From Notolepis coatsorum (Eukaryota; Chordata; Actinopteri; Aulopiformes; Paralepididae), in NCBI GenBank assembly GCA_963971535.1, contig OZ020598.1, forward strand, positions 87,429,685-87,493,684: 64,000 nucleotides of DNA, in the 5' to 3' direction. Each line of letters begins with the position of its first letter. The first letter of the stretch is position 1. Positions 34,081 through 45,059 of the stretch are shown piece after piece. The position numbers were made by a program, and so were the translations under genes. The notes beneath the pieces are model-generated. The model was not told where the DNA came from and did no database searches. It saw nothing but the letters and a program-made list of their open reading frames with translations.

Positions 34081-34646
34081 TTGTTCTACAGAGTGAGATA
34101 GCTTTGTTGTGGGGGGGGGTATCTTATGTTTATTGCGTCAAGAAAATCTAACGTTAGTACGTTCTGTGTGTGTGACGTGTGTGTGTGTGTGTGTGTGTAT
34201 TCGACGGAGTGAGATAGCTGTGTTTGGGGGGGGTATCTTAGTTGTTTATTTATATTGATGTAATATCAATGGAATTTTGCTTCCTGATGAATGCCACATG
34301 CAAGCCCCTATAGGGTTTTTAGGCACTTCTCCTATACATCCCTTTGTGGCTTATATTATATATGTAATTGTTTTACAATTTATCCTTACTTAGGCCCAGT
34401 GCCCAGCTTTGCCTGTGCCTAGCTTCCCAGAACATCAGTTGCCAGATTGATCCCCCAAATATGATATCTGTTTGGCATAGAGCTTTTCTAAGAAAACACT
34501 ACAGGCACATGTGAAAAGTCGAGGTTTGTAAAATGTCTGAACAATTAGCAATCTATGTACTCCAACACACATGTCGTTTTGGCAGCTATAATAGCCTTTG
34601 GATATCAATCCCCCCCCCCCCCCCCACACTTTGACTAAACCATGTT

Positions 34647-34861
34647 TTCTAAATAGCTGTTCAGGCAAAAGTGGTCTCTGTAGCTGTCGGAGTTGGAACC
34701 CCAGGCTACTGGTCGAGTCAACATGCACCCTCTACCTCAGCACCTGTGAACTGAAGGCCTTTCGACCCGGTAAAAGACCACAACTGGAGTCCGATGAGCT
34801 CCATTGAGGTTCAAGAGCCTCATGACTCCACGTTCAACATTGACTCATTGATGAGCGAGCC
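34647..34861 (+). pseudogene. Probable later exon of the Kolobok-like gene, with a stop
   Basis: Between a candidate acceptor (CTAAATAG) and a donor-like GTAAGT. The frame reads VQAKVVSVAVGVGTPG, SSQHAPSTSAPVN, a TGA stop, then SSIEVQEPHDSTFNIDSLMS. EPHDST-type acidic linkers follow the THAP domain in fish Kolobok-like proteins as I remember them. The stop and the lack of any following catalytic exon suggest decay. Moderate confidence in exon limits only. Confidence 0.4.
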
Positions 34862-35289
34862 CTCGATTCTAGCGTAAGTTCTTAGACAAATCTCCAAAGC
34901 TGTTTAATGGTTATTGTCGGTAAATAGTAAAGCTGTATAGATAGATGTGCCAGTTCTGATGGGTGGATACAGTGTAATACCAGGAAAACTGCTCCTACAT
35001 TCAGTAAGTAAAAATATAAAGATGTATTATTGCACATACAGTTATACAGTTATACAGTTGAAAATTTGCCAACTTGGCTAAACTGGCATATTTACAGTCA
35101 AATGTTCCTTAATATGCACTGTCTCTGTATTTTAAACCAATAAATACAAATACACATGAACTATATCAATGGAAAAAGAATTGCACTTACAGTGGAACAG
35201 CAGTAACAACAATAACAATAAATCAAATAAATAATAAAATGTGTAACATGACATTGAATTTGTCATTGACAGGCTATGTGAACGAGCTC

Positions 35290-35575
35290 ATGGAGCTCCT
35301 CCCAGATAGCAAAAAATGAGTGAATCAACGTTGAAATAGGGTTAGGCAGAAATATTGAATCTATGTTGAAGCCTGACATCGAAATTATACAAATCGTTGT
35401 CTATGACTTACATGTTGAATCAACGTTAGGTGTCAACCATAACTGATACTATATCAATGTTGATTCAACCATGATCTAAATGGTAATCTACATGGACATT
35501 TTAGTTGATTTTATATTGAATCAATGTTAGGCATCAATGTTTATTCAACCATAATCTAAATGGTAATCTACTTGT
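35290..35575. repeat. Repeat built on TTGAATCAACGTT units
   Basis: Recurrent GTTGAATCAACGTTAGG and GTTGATTCAACCATGATCTA words with a period near 85-105 bp. This type of short-palindrome repeat is common in fish. CCCAGATAGCAAAA at 35,304 may be one end. Confidence 0.6.
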
Positions 35576-36134
35576 ACATTTGTAACTTGTACATCTACTT
35601 GTAACTTGTAAAGTTAAGGAATCAATACTGATTAATGTACATTTTACATTAAAATATTGCTGCTGATATGTATACATCATAACATTACATGTTTGTTTCC
35701 TGCTGTTAAACACACTATTGTTGTTCAAAATTCTTATATGACCATATTTCCAAAAATGTGTTAAATGACAACATAGCTTTAATATAAAAATGTATTTTTT
35801 TCTTTCAAGAGGGTCTCATCATACTTCCACAGTGACCAGTTAACCTTTTACACAAACATTAAATAACAGACCTTATAACAGACCTTTCATTAACAATACT
35901 ATATATAGCCACTGCCAGAATATTGACACGTATCGTGTGTGGTGAGCACACGCATTCATGCACAACGAAGACAAGATTGCGTTGTCTCAATCATTTTAAC
36001 TATAAATTTATGAGCTCAAAGTATGAGCTCACTGACTGAAATGTCCAACAAAAAGCATCAATTGTCAAATAATATTGATCACATTAACTATACTAGATGT
36101 TTTTGAGGAAATTAGAAAGGGAACAACAACTTAA

Positions 36135-36505
36135 CCCTTGTGTCTGATCAGATTCTTATTTGTTTGATAACTTTGCAGTGATTATGTTTGTAGCCAATAT
36201 AATATGTAGCATAATCTTTTAATTATCTTGTATTTTTTTTTTACTCTCTTTCATAAATTGTTTATTCAACTTCAGCCCAATCATAACCACCACATATTGT
36301 TTTTTTTGTCATATTTAACAACTCTTTTCAGAAAAGTGGGAGTATTTCATTACAAAAAAAATATAAAAAATGGTTATGATCAGGGCTGAAGTTGAACTAT
36401 TTATGGAAAAGAAAGTGGGAAATTATTTCAACATAATCTTTTTATGGAGTTTTTCAATTTAGTCCCCTAATAAGAGTATAATACTTTAGTTTTCAGACAC
36501 AAGGG
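36135..36505. mobile_element. piggyBac-type MITE with fold-back core
   Basis: 371 bp with perfect inverted ends CCCTTGTGTCTGA, flanked by TTAA (36131-36134, 36506-36509). CCC ends plus TTAA are classic piggyBac signals. A second inverted repeat inside pairs CAACTTCAGCCCAATCATAA (about 36,280) with TTATGATCAGGGCTGAAGTT (about 36,373). Confidence 0.88.
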
Positions 36506-36900
36506 TTAAATAACAATGGCAGAGGATTTGAATTTAAACACAGTGGAGCTCAGATGATCTACAGTTGTCCACGACTTATCCTCCAAGGCATCTGCTATAT
36601 AATAATCTTCAGATTTACTTAAGTGTTATTAGTAGGTTACAGCAGTAAGCATTAGTTTGCTCAGTCAATTATGGCCAATTCGTTTTATATTGTTTAATAC
36701 AGTTAAATAAATAGATAAATGAAAAGCTAATAAGCAGCATGGGGTAATCGGCGTTGGAACTTTCACATCGCCTCCATCCTCCCTGAGCAGTTTGCTCACG
36801 CATCTGTGCACCGTCAGGCGTCAGGTTAGCCAGAACAAAACAGAACTTCTATAAAACTTTCAAAATTGTACGCTCCTTCAGTAAATACTGTAAACTTCCC

Positions 36901-36902
<2 letters not shown>

Positions 36903-36968
<66 letters not shown>
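36903..36968. repeat. AT microsatellite
   Basis: (AT)n of about 66 bp. Confidence 0.97.
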
Positions 36969-36971
<3 letters not shown>

Positions 36972-37502
36972 TATCTGTCTTGCTCTCTCTATGTATATCT
37001 ATCTGTACCTCCCTCTGAATTGTCCTCTGTCTGTTCCCATCAAATATGAACTTTATAGGACATGAGAGGCTATTATTATGTATAAATAAAAGGCAGTGAA
37101 ACAATAATAAAATAAACACAAATATACTCTCTCTATTGGAATGGAGACTTTTCAGCACAGGATAAACTACTGTTTCAACTCAAACCACAGTAGCAGAACC
37201 ACTGTTCTAGGTGATCTTTTCCCTATTTTTTTCTTTTCTCCACCCCCATAATATTGTTCATAGCAGCTAGCCTATCTCTGTTAGTTAAAGCTGTTGATAA
37301 GAAGTGCACTGACTTGTGTGCTGTTTGGGAACAGTTGACAATGTTTATGTAAAGACAGTAAAGGTTTTCATCAGCTCACCTGAATATGTGTTCTCAAGTT
37401 AGTATTGGATGTGTGGGAAGTTGAGAGCAGCTTCGTTTTTGGCTGACACAATAAACACCTAAACACGTTTTAGGCGTTTTTTCAGTCAAACTGAGAGGCA
37501 TT

Positions 37503-37951
37503 TTCTATATTTTCTCCCATCCCAATTTCGTATCATCCAATTCAACCCTCCCCTGTCACGGACGCTGTTTCTTGCCTCCCACAAGCCGGCTGCAATGTGG
37601 ACTAAGTCATACATAGCACAAGTCCCCTCCGGTACTTGAGGTAACAGCAGTCGCATCTTTTCACCTGCGCAGCTCGATCTCTCAGTGGCGAGGAGTAACG
37701 CGTGGGAGGCTCACGCTGCCCCCGACACTTCCTGATTCTACTGCGCAGGCGCACCAACCGACCTGTAGGAGTCGCTGTCCACAACGCCCGATCCCCACCC
37801 ATCAGTTTCCCACCCCCTAATACGGCCAATGTGTATTAGTACGGACGACCAGCTAAACTGAAAGCAAATGTGGAGCGCTGGGCTCGAACTGACGAGCCCA
37901 GCGTCTCCAGCATTTCATGGCGAGTGCCTTGCCCACTACGCCACGTAGCCG
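37503..37951 (-). mobile_element. Full-length tRNA-derived SINE with 12-bp target duplication
   Basis: 449 bp, 5' end at the high coordinate. The head has a perfect Pol III A box TGGCGTAGTGGG (complement of 37932-37943) and B box AGTTCGAGCCC (complement of 37880-37890). A GC-rich body follows and an A-rich 3' end (GAGAAAATATAGAAA). It is flanked by CTGAGAGGCATT at 37491-37502 and 37952-37963, an exact 12-bp duplication typical of LINE-mediated insertion. It sits inside the Kolobok-like element. Confidence 0.88.
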
Positions 37952-38289
37952 CTGAGAGGCATTGTTGTTATTGTTGTTGACATCATCATCTTCATCAATG
38001 CCATCAGTGGAAACATCAAATCCCTCTGCCATTATTTCGCGCGGACTGGTTCTGTTATTGTAAATTGCATTCATTCATTCTCATTCAGTGGTCTGCGTTT
38101 CGATTTTCACTTCCTGGTTTGCGGCTGGAGTCCCGCCCTATCCTGCCTCTGATTGGCCTACCCGTAATGTTTTGGCCTAACCATACCCAATCGTGAGTCG
38201 TCATACTCATATCTAAACCAACCAACCAATCATAGTGGGTTTTCTACGGGGAGTTTTTTTTCTCCTCACAAATCTTTATAGTCTAGACT

Positions 38290-38472
38290 GTTTCTCCCGA
38301 CAGTAGCGTTGTAGCGTTTCCTCGTCGCTACGTCACTACTTCGTTCTATAAATAGCTGCGCTACAGACACCGCTAATTGGTTCAAAAAGTAGCGACGCTA
38401 CCATCACGCTACTGAGAATTGTAGTTAAGCTATGTAGCGTCGCTACTTTTAGCTAGCTACTGCCCATCACTG
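38290..38472. mobile_element. MITE remnant ending CCCATCACTG
   Basis: Dense in GTAGCGTCGCTAC words. The right end reads CAGTGATGGGCAGTAGC inward, a common fish hAT-type MITE end. The left end is not clear, so the limit there is approximate. Confidence 0.6.
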
Positions 38473-38528
38473 TGTTTATGTGTCCACAAGGAGTCTAAAA
38501 ATAGAGTAGATACATTTGAGGGTGAAGG

Positions 38529-38692
38529 AAATCAATCTATCAATGATCAAAATGGCTACAATACAGTACAGCTCAATACACACAACTGCTTAATGATGCT
38601 AGGATGGAGACCAGGAAAATACTTTTGTCTTGTTTACATCAGGGTCCCCCATTTTCAATTAATTATAACATACATGACATACATGACGTACT
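38529..38692 (-). mobile_element. LINE 3' tail copy
   Basis: The reverse complement matches the 3' end of the LINE at 14,722-15,599: GAATTAATTATAACATACAT-type start, GGGGGACCCTGATGTAAACA, GTATTGAGCTGTACTGTA, ending in a decayed ATCA tail. It was inserted into the Kolobok-like element. Confidence 0.78.
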
Positions 38693-39289
38693 GTTGCATA
38701 TAACGGTATGCTTCTCTTTTCGTTGAGCATGCGACTAGCGTGATGCTACCTAATTTACCAGAAGAAAGTAACGTTATAGCCAGCTATCGAGTGAGTCAGA
38801 ACTTACTACTAACGTTACTGTTAACGTTACTTTATAAACGATTTGCAAGCCTCGCTGTGGCAAATCAACTTCTTCTTCCGAAACATAGTCTGGGTCACTC
38901 TCTGGATTGTAAATATATGGTAGTGGTACAGCCATCTTGTTTAGTATAAAGTGTTTTCAGTTCACCTTGACGGACTGCGAGATGCAGTATGGGCAGAGCT
39001 ATTTGGTGGGTGGCTGTCACTCAAAGAATTCTGCTAGTATGGGCGGAGCCCATCCAAAAATGGCCTGAAATCCTGTGGCTGGGAAATGAGGCTTTTGAGT
39101 ACTTCATTAGAAATATAAAACAATGCATTTTTTTGGAGAAAAAACCTTACAGATGTGTTCAATAGACTCACAGGAATTGTGTAAAGTTGCCCAAATAGTG
39201 CTAGGAATAGCAATGCATGTCCCCTTTAATGAAAACAAAACTAAATGTATGGTATTTGGTGGTGTTCCTACCGACAGCTAGACCTCAGG

Positions 39290-39520
39290 CTGACTAGGTA
39301 CACACACCTGAGCTCAATAGAGTAATTAGCACAGCCTCCACCTTGAATATAACTCTGTTCACTCATTTGTACAGTATGTCTGTATGCCCTGAAGAAGGCC
39401 GATAGAGAGGCCGAAACATGTTGGTGTTTTTTTAATGGTTCTACTATGAACTAAGCTATTTATTAAAGCCTTTTTTATATACTAGAAGAGTGCCTGGAAC
39501 TTCCTTATTTTTATGTTCTG
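39290..39520 (+). mobile_element. Possible Penelope-like element 3' fragment
   Basis: Contains GCCCTGAAGAAGGCCGATAG followed by AGAGGCCGAAACATGTTGG and then TTATTAAAGCCTTTTTT and GAGTGCCTGGAACTTCC. CTGAAGAAGG...GAAAC blocks followed by AATAAAGC are found near the ends of fish Penelope-like elements as I remember them. The core resembles a hammerhead (CTGAAGA, a GGCC/GGCC helix, GAAA), but an extra A breaks the helix junction. No coding sequence. Confidence 0.35.
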
Positions 39521-40266
39521 GAATGTACTTGAAAGTACTGCATTTTACTTTTACCTTGAAAGTGCTTGAGTTTACAAAAGGTAATAAATATTGCGCTATA
39601 TATATTATTCTTAAAATTGCATTGATCCGTTGGTCTATGTAGTAGCTAATGGAGGATTGTGCTGCTTAAACGTATGTATAATGTATATTCATTGATTCAC
39701 TCGTATACCAAACATTTAGCTTTTCGCATCAGGATTTAGAAACATTTAGCTTTTCGCATCAGGATTCTTAATAGGACTAGTTGTTAAAGATCCCTAAATA
39801 TTAAACACAACAATTGAATGAGGTTGGAGATATCCACTTGGGTGGGGTGGAATTTGGCAATGATCACGTGGTGCCACCAGTACGACACATCTTCAGTTGT
39901 GTTCCCCGACCTCATTGGGTGTTTCGGCCATTTATCACAATACACCCTCTGCCGAGGTTGGCCCACCACAGGCTGATCAGGCCTGGGTGTGTGTCGCACG
40001 GTGGCACCACATGTTTAGCAGCCCATGATGCTATACGTTTCAGCCACAGCCAGTGACTGCTCCGTTCTGCTGCAGTGGCAAGTTCTTTGATTGCCTTCCG
40101 TTGGGCCTGTCCTCTGATCCCTACTTCCTTATGCGATTAAAATGCGATTAATTTTGATTAATTAACTATAAAGTCTCTAATTAATTCGATTACATTTTTT
40201 AATCGAGTCCCACCACTAGTTATAAATAGTCCTGCTGTTGGCTACTAGTTAGTAAACTCCAACGTA
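39521..40266. other. Unassigned, with a short tandem duplication and a MITE-like end
   Basis: A 28-bp unit containing TTTAGCTTTTCGCATCAGGA is duplicated at about 39,713-39,768. At 40,125-40,220 the AATGCGATTAATTTTGATTA...GAGTCCCACCACTAG region looks like the right end of a hAT MITE (TAGTGGTGGGACTCG inward). The rest has no recognisable feature. Confidence 0.5.
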
Positions 40267-40367
40267 AGGTCAGGATTTGTGATCAGCTGCTTTTTGTGTG
40301 GTGCAGTAAAGGTCCTAAGGTCCAAAATAGCAAAGTCATCCCACTATATTATTCAAACTTGATTTTG
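40267..40367 (+). repeat. 101-bp segment repeated identically at 45.4 kb
   Basis: AGGTCAGGATTTGTGATCAG to AACTTGATTTTG. The same 101 bases occur at 45,414-45,514, where they interrupt the RNase H of gypsy element A. No inverted ends, A tail or coding capacity. Confidence 0.85.
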
Positions 40368-41336
40368 TTCTACTTATCTACCAATTCTCATCCAAGTTTT
40401 AAGGCAAAATGACCTATCTTTTCATTTACAGATCTACGTTTCCCATCAGTAGTTAAGCTGAGAGAGAGAGAGTCTGCACTCTGAGGCAGCCATATGTTGT
40501 TCTCCAAAGGATTATTTGCACATTTTTGTCCACACAGCTATCTTCATTACCTGACATAATGACAAAATCAATACTTCATCTGGGCTATTTTGGCTTTGTT
40601 TGCTTTGAACTGTGAGTGTGCAGACATCAACATCCATTACAGAGGAAAGAAAAAAAAAGAAATAATAACAATAAAAGCCATGAAGTAGGGCAGGAAAAAA
40701 TATGTTTGTGCTATTTCAAGGCCATTTGGGCCCAAAGACTTTGAACATTTGATATAGCATAATATTACACATAGCCTATTCATTTAGCATGGGAATTGTT
40801 TCATCTTAAGGCAGCCGCAGGTGAGAACATTCAGAGAAAACAATCCTGTTTGATTGTTTTGCTGCTGTTTTGGAACGTAAGGGGGAAAATAATACTCCAT
40901 GCATTTTCAATGTGGCAAAACCAAAAGGAGTTGGGCTGGAATAAATCACCAACACCTCTCTCTTTGTCTCTGTCTCTGACTCTCCGTCTCTCTCTGTGCA
41001 CATGCATGTGTTTGGAGCGAGTCGAATGAGCGACGGCTGCGGTTTGCGTGAGTGAAAACGGACTGAAAGTTATTTCTATCTCCTATCTGTGTGTCTATTA
41101 CAGATCCAGCTCTTAAAAATCGAACCTCCACTGCAAGGGCGCAGTATCGTTAACGCCTCGTTAACAGCACTGCCAGGTTAATGGTGCATGATTACCGCAG
41201 TAGCAGAGCAGAGCTCAGAGTCCTGAGAATTGCATCTGTATATATATGTATGTTTTGTTTGTCGTTTGTCAGTGTTGTTCATTTAGTGTTTAGTGTGTTT
41301 GGGTGCGAGTAGCGGCCACCAGTTCTGCTGGTCGGC
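40368..41336. other. Unassigned; may include the 5' UTR of the following LINE
   Basis: No gene recognised. A CTCTGTCTCTGACTCTCCGT tract lies at 40,957-40,998. The last ~200 bp before 41,337 are probably LINE 5' UTR, judging only by position. Confidence 0.4.
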
Positions 41337-42693
41337 ATGCCTCCCGCAGGTGTAGGTCTGGAGCGTCTGCCGCGCAGACACGCTGTGAAGTTCTCCCCGG
41401 GGTTGCAATGCATGGTGGAAGAGTGTGGGTTCGCTGTCGGAGCTGTAGTGGGTCATGACAGTGTGAAATCTGCATCGCGGATGAATAATGCAGTTGTAAT
41501 TTTTTTTGGATTGTGTGGATAAAGTTAATTTGGTTGTGGAGCAGGGTGTGGTAATTCAAGACACATTTACCCCTGTTTTGCCTCTAGTGAGTCCAGCAAA
41601 AATAATAACAATATCCAATGTTTTATAAGGAACGAGGTGTTGGAGAGGGAGCTGGCTAGACATGGTCAGATAGTGTCTCCGGTGAAAATTATTTCTCTGG
41701 GATGTAAGTCCCCTCTGTTAAAACATGTGGTATCATTCAGAAGACAGGTTTTCATGATTTTAAAGAATGAAAAAAGTTATCTGAATCTATCCATGAATTT
41801 TAGAGTGGATGACTTTGACTATATTATCTATGTAACTTCAGACACAATGAAATGTTTTGGTTGTGGGATGGAAGGTCACATGATCAGGTCCTGTCCTGAC
41901 AGAAGTCCTGGGCCCACTGACCAAACACCACCATCACCCAAGGCAGGCACAAGTGGCTTAAACGCCAACAAGGGTATAGAGAAAACCTCTGGGAGGAAAG
42001 AGACGGAGGAAGATCTGGTGGAGAAGACAGGACAATGTGAGGAGGTGCAGGAGTAAATTATAGGCTTGGTAGAGGAGACAGGACAAGGTGAGAAGGTGCA
42101 TGAGGAAAGGAGAGGCCTGATAGTGGAGGCAGGCATTTTTTTTAAGATAATGAGGGAAAAAAAGGTTACAAAAGGGAAAGCGAAGGCTATTGAGAAGGTC
42201 ACTGTGGTAGAGGAAGGTGAAGAAGTGGGAGGTCAGAAGGCAGGGGTCAGTGGTGAAGAAAGAAGCACAAAAGGCAAACAGGTTGGACTGGCTACAGGAG
42301 TAACAGAGTTTGTCATAAATGAGGAGGAAATGGACCTTGATGCTGATGTTACCAAAATTGCTCAAAAAAGGAAAACTGAAGTCAGTCAATCTGACTCTAG
42401 AGCAAGAAAAACTGCTGTCAATGTTCTCGAGTGCAAACCAGAGCAGGAGGTAGACAATGACACTGAAGAATCCGACTTCAGTGATGATGTGGAGTCTCTG
42501 CCCCCCACTCAGTCTCAGGCTGACAGGAGGAATGGTTATTCTTTAACTAGAATAAAAAAAAGATCTACAGGACACCAAAGGTTCAAGGGCAGTTAATAAG
42601 GTGGAAAGATTTTCCCCTGACCTAAAGTAATTTATTGAGTCGGCTAAGTGGCTAATGAAACGCAATGGAGACATAACCGCGGAAGGTTTCTCT
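41337..42693 (+). pseudogene. ORF1 of a Tx1-type L1 LINE
   Basis: RNA-binding ORF1 protein remnant. Starts MPPAGVGLERLPRRHAV; after a frameshift near 41,515 it reads DKVNLVVEQGVVIQDTFTPV and later LARHGQIVSPVKIISLGCK (RRM-like core). Then a CCHC knuckle C-X2-C-X4-H-X4-C (CFGCGMEGHMIRSC, about 41,853-41,894). Then an acidic, lysine/glutamate-rich tail to about 42,600 with two stops. The sequence FIESAKWLMKRNGDITAEGF continues ORF1 into 42,690, where a deletion fuses it to the endonuclease. ORF1 with one CCHC knuckle and an acidic tail is the Tx1 design. Confidence 0.8.
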
Positions 42694-43751
42694 GATCAAG
42701 CAATTTTTCGTAGTGGTGGAATGGGGATTTTATTTTCCAGACATTTCATGCCACAGTCATGTGAGATTGAGGAGGTTGTAAAGGGACGTCTTTTAAAAGT
42801 GAGAGTATTATACGAGAAGGTGAAAATGGTATTTATTGTTGTATATGCCCCAAATGTTGGCTTGAAAAAAGTGTTTTTTAGATTATTTGGCTGATGTTAT
42901 TAAGGGTTGTGATAATGATGAGTTTTTATTTCTGGGAGGGGATTTTAACTGCACTGTTAGTCCCGATTTAGATAGGAACCACCAGGAGCCTCACTCTGCA
43001 TCTCGTAGTCGTCTCTCTAGGGTGATTGAGACGTATGAGCTATGTGATGTGTGGAGACGTTTGCATCAATGACAGAAGCAATACACATGGGTTCACACTA
43101 GGGATAAGCTTTTATCAATGGCCAGACTTGATCGGTTTTATTGTTTTAAAGACCATTTTAGTGTTTTTTAACAACTGTTATATAAACCCTGTTGGTTTTA
43201 CTGACCCTTCCCTTGTGTACTGCTCTGTTTTTATCAAGTGTGTAAAGTGTGTCAAGTGTAAAGTGCTTACTGGCATTTTAATACGTCTTTTTTAGCTGAT
43301 AAAAACTTTAGGGGTGCTTTTACCTTTTTATGGAAGGTTCATAAGCAGACAAAAACCAGTTTTACCTCACTACAGCAGTGGTGGGATGTGGGGAAGTGCA
43401 AGATTAAGCAGTTTTGCCAACAGTACACTAAACATTTTAACAGAGATATCACCAGATCTATGAAGGCTCTGGAGATTGATGTGGTGGAGCTCCAAGAGCT
43501 AGCAGAATCCACAGGGGATCGAGGCCATATTGGGGCTCTCAAAGCAAAATAATCTGCTCTGGCTGACCTGTTAGGTATTTCAGCATAGGGTGCTCTGGTG
43601 AGGTCATGTTTCAGAAACATCTCAGAGATGGATGCATCTTCCTGTTTCTTTTTCGGTCTGGAGCGCAATAATGGGCAGAAGACGCTCATCCACAGCATGC
43701 GCTCAGACACAGGTCAGATACTGTCTGAGTCCACTGACATCAGGAGGCATG
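42694..43751 (+). pseudogene. Tx1-type LINE ORF2, endonuclease and linker part
   Basis: Begins in mid-endonuclease: FRSGGMGILFSRHF, VYAPNVGLKK, LFLGGDFNCTVSPDLDRNHQ, and the LCDVWR block. The first catalytic residues of the endonuclease are deleted. Degraded linker follows (SLQQWWDVGKCKIKQFC, RSMKALEIDVVELQEL, SSCFFFGLERNNGQ) and stops at SESTDIRRH, where gypsy element A is inserted with duplication of GCATG (43747-43751). The frame resumes at 52,862. Confidence 0.85.
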
Positions 43752-43925
43752 TGTTTGTGTTCAATAACGAGCCAGGAGACTAGAGCATGTGTGTGTCAAC
43801 TGTGCGTCTGTATTGCCAACCCATAACACAACATCATAGTTTACATCCTGGTCCCTGCTGGGACGTACCAACTACACACACCACTGTGGGGGGGTTTATA
43901 TAACATTCCCCATTCCCTTGTAACA
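43752..43925 (-). repeat. 3' LTR of gypsy element A
   Basis: 174 bp. Its right neighbour TTTCCCTTTATTTTTTTT is a polypurine tract when read on the minus strand, as expected next to a 3' LTR. Confidence 0.88.
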
Positions 43926-44082
43926 TTTCCCTTTATTTTTTTTATAACAACAGTTACAACATCCCTTAGTGCAAATTATTATTATTACAAGAAACTCCAC
44001 AAACGTCCTTATTTAAAACCCTTTCTGTGCATTTTCCCTTTTTTATTTTGAATTCTTTCATATTATACCCATTAACCAGTCT

Positions 44083-44820
44083 CTATAAGTCCAGTCTTTG
44101 TGGAGCTCTCACCAGCCTACCACTGGACGTCCTGTACTCTGGCGCCGGTGGAGGGTCCTCCGCAGGCTGGTACAGGTCGCTCCGCCTGAACGGCCTGACT
44201 TCCTGGGTGATAGTGTCACTGCCCGGGTTACTGTCCATCCCTTCGCTGGGCGGACTGCTGTGTCGCTCCTCAGGTGGGCTGCTGTGCTGCACTCTGTGTT
44301 GCTCCGGGTGGCATCCAGTCACCCGGTCCACCCGGTTCCGCCGGTAGAATGTCCCCTCTACATCCACCAAGTACGATCTGGGGGCCACCAGTTGCAGGCA
44401 CACTCCTCTCCTCCACTTGCCCATCCTGTCTCCAGACAGGGGCTTCATTCTTATGTCCTGGCCGATACACAGCTCGGGCAGATCTCTGGCCGACTTGTCA
44501 TAACCAAGCTTGGCCGTTTGATGCTTAACCCGCAGCTTCTCAGGAACCCCTGTGACCACGCTGGGCCCAGAAGTGTGTCAGCGACCGAAAGTGGGGTCTT
44601 CAGTCTCCGGGACATCAGTTTCTGCACTGGGCTGCTAAGCATGCCCTCTGTGGGCGTGTTCCTCCACTGCAAGATAGCTAACCATGGGTCATTACCTGCA
44701 CTAGCTGCCTTCTTGCACAGGTTTTTCACTAACAAATCCATACTGACAATCTGCCATGGCCGTGTTGGGAGTGCATGTAACATCATCTCCCGCTGCTGCT
44801 CATGAGAATATTAATTACAT
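44083..44820 (-). pseudogene. Integrase remnant of element A
   Basis: Minus strand: REMMLHALPTRPWQIVSMDL (start of the catalytic core with the first D), then a jump to NDPWLAILQWRNTPTEGMLS, then KTPLSVADTLL. A frameshift leads to EKLRVKHQTAKLGYDKSARD and GTFYRRNRVDRVT (C-terminal domain), ending at TSSGRLVRAPQRLDL. Most of the DDE core is deleted. The HHCC zinc region upstream (44,820-45,050) is degraded. Confidence 0.8.
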
Positions 44821-45059
44821 GCTAAACACTGGCTCACGTAATCCTTCATTTAACCCTGCATATTGGGCCAGTACAGCGTCTCTGGCCTGTCGGTAGCCCG
44901 TAACGTTTTCGGCACTATGACTCGTGGCTTTTGAAGAGCACCCCATCTTGTGCCCTGATCTCGTCCCTGCTTGACCAATACTCTCTGATCGCCAGCGGAG
45001 TCTCCTCCCGGTGATCTGGCCATCCCCGGAGCACTCCCGCTATCAGCAACTGAGGGGTT

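Noticed and set aside
37865..37951. Functional tRNA gene on the minus strand
   Set aside because: Good Pol III boxes, but they form the head of a 449-bp SINE bounded by a 12-bp target duplication.
44098..44805. 235-codon plus-strand frame
   Set aside because: Antisense to the integrase remnant of gypsy element A, where the minus strand has clear motifs.
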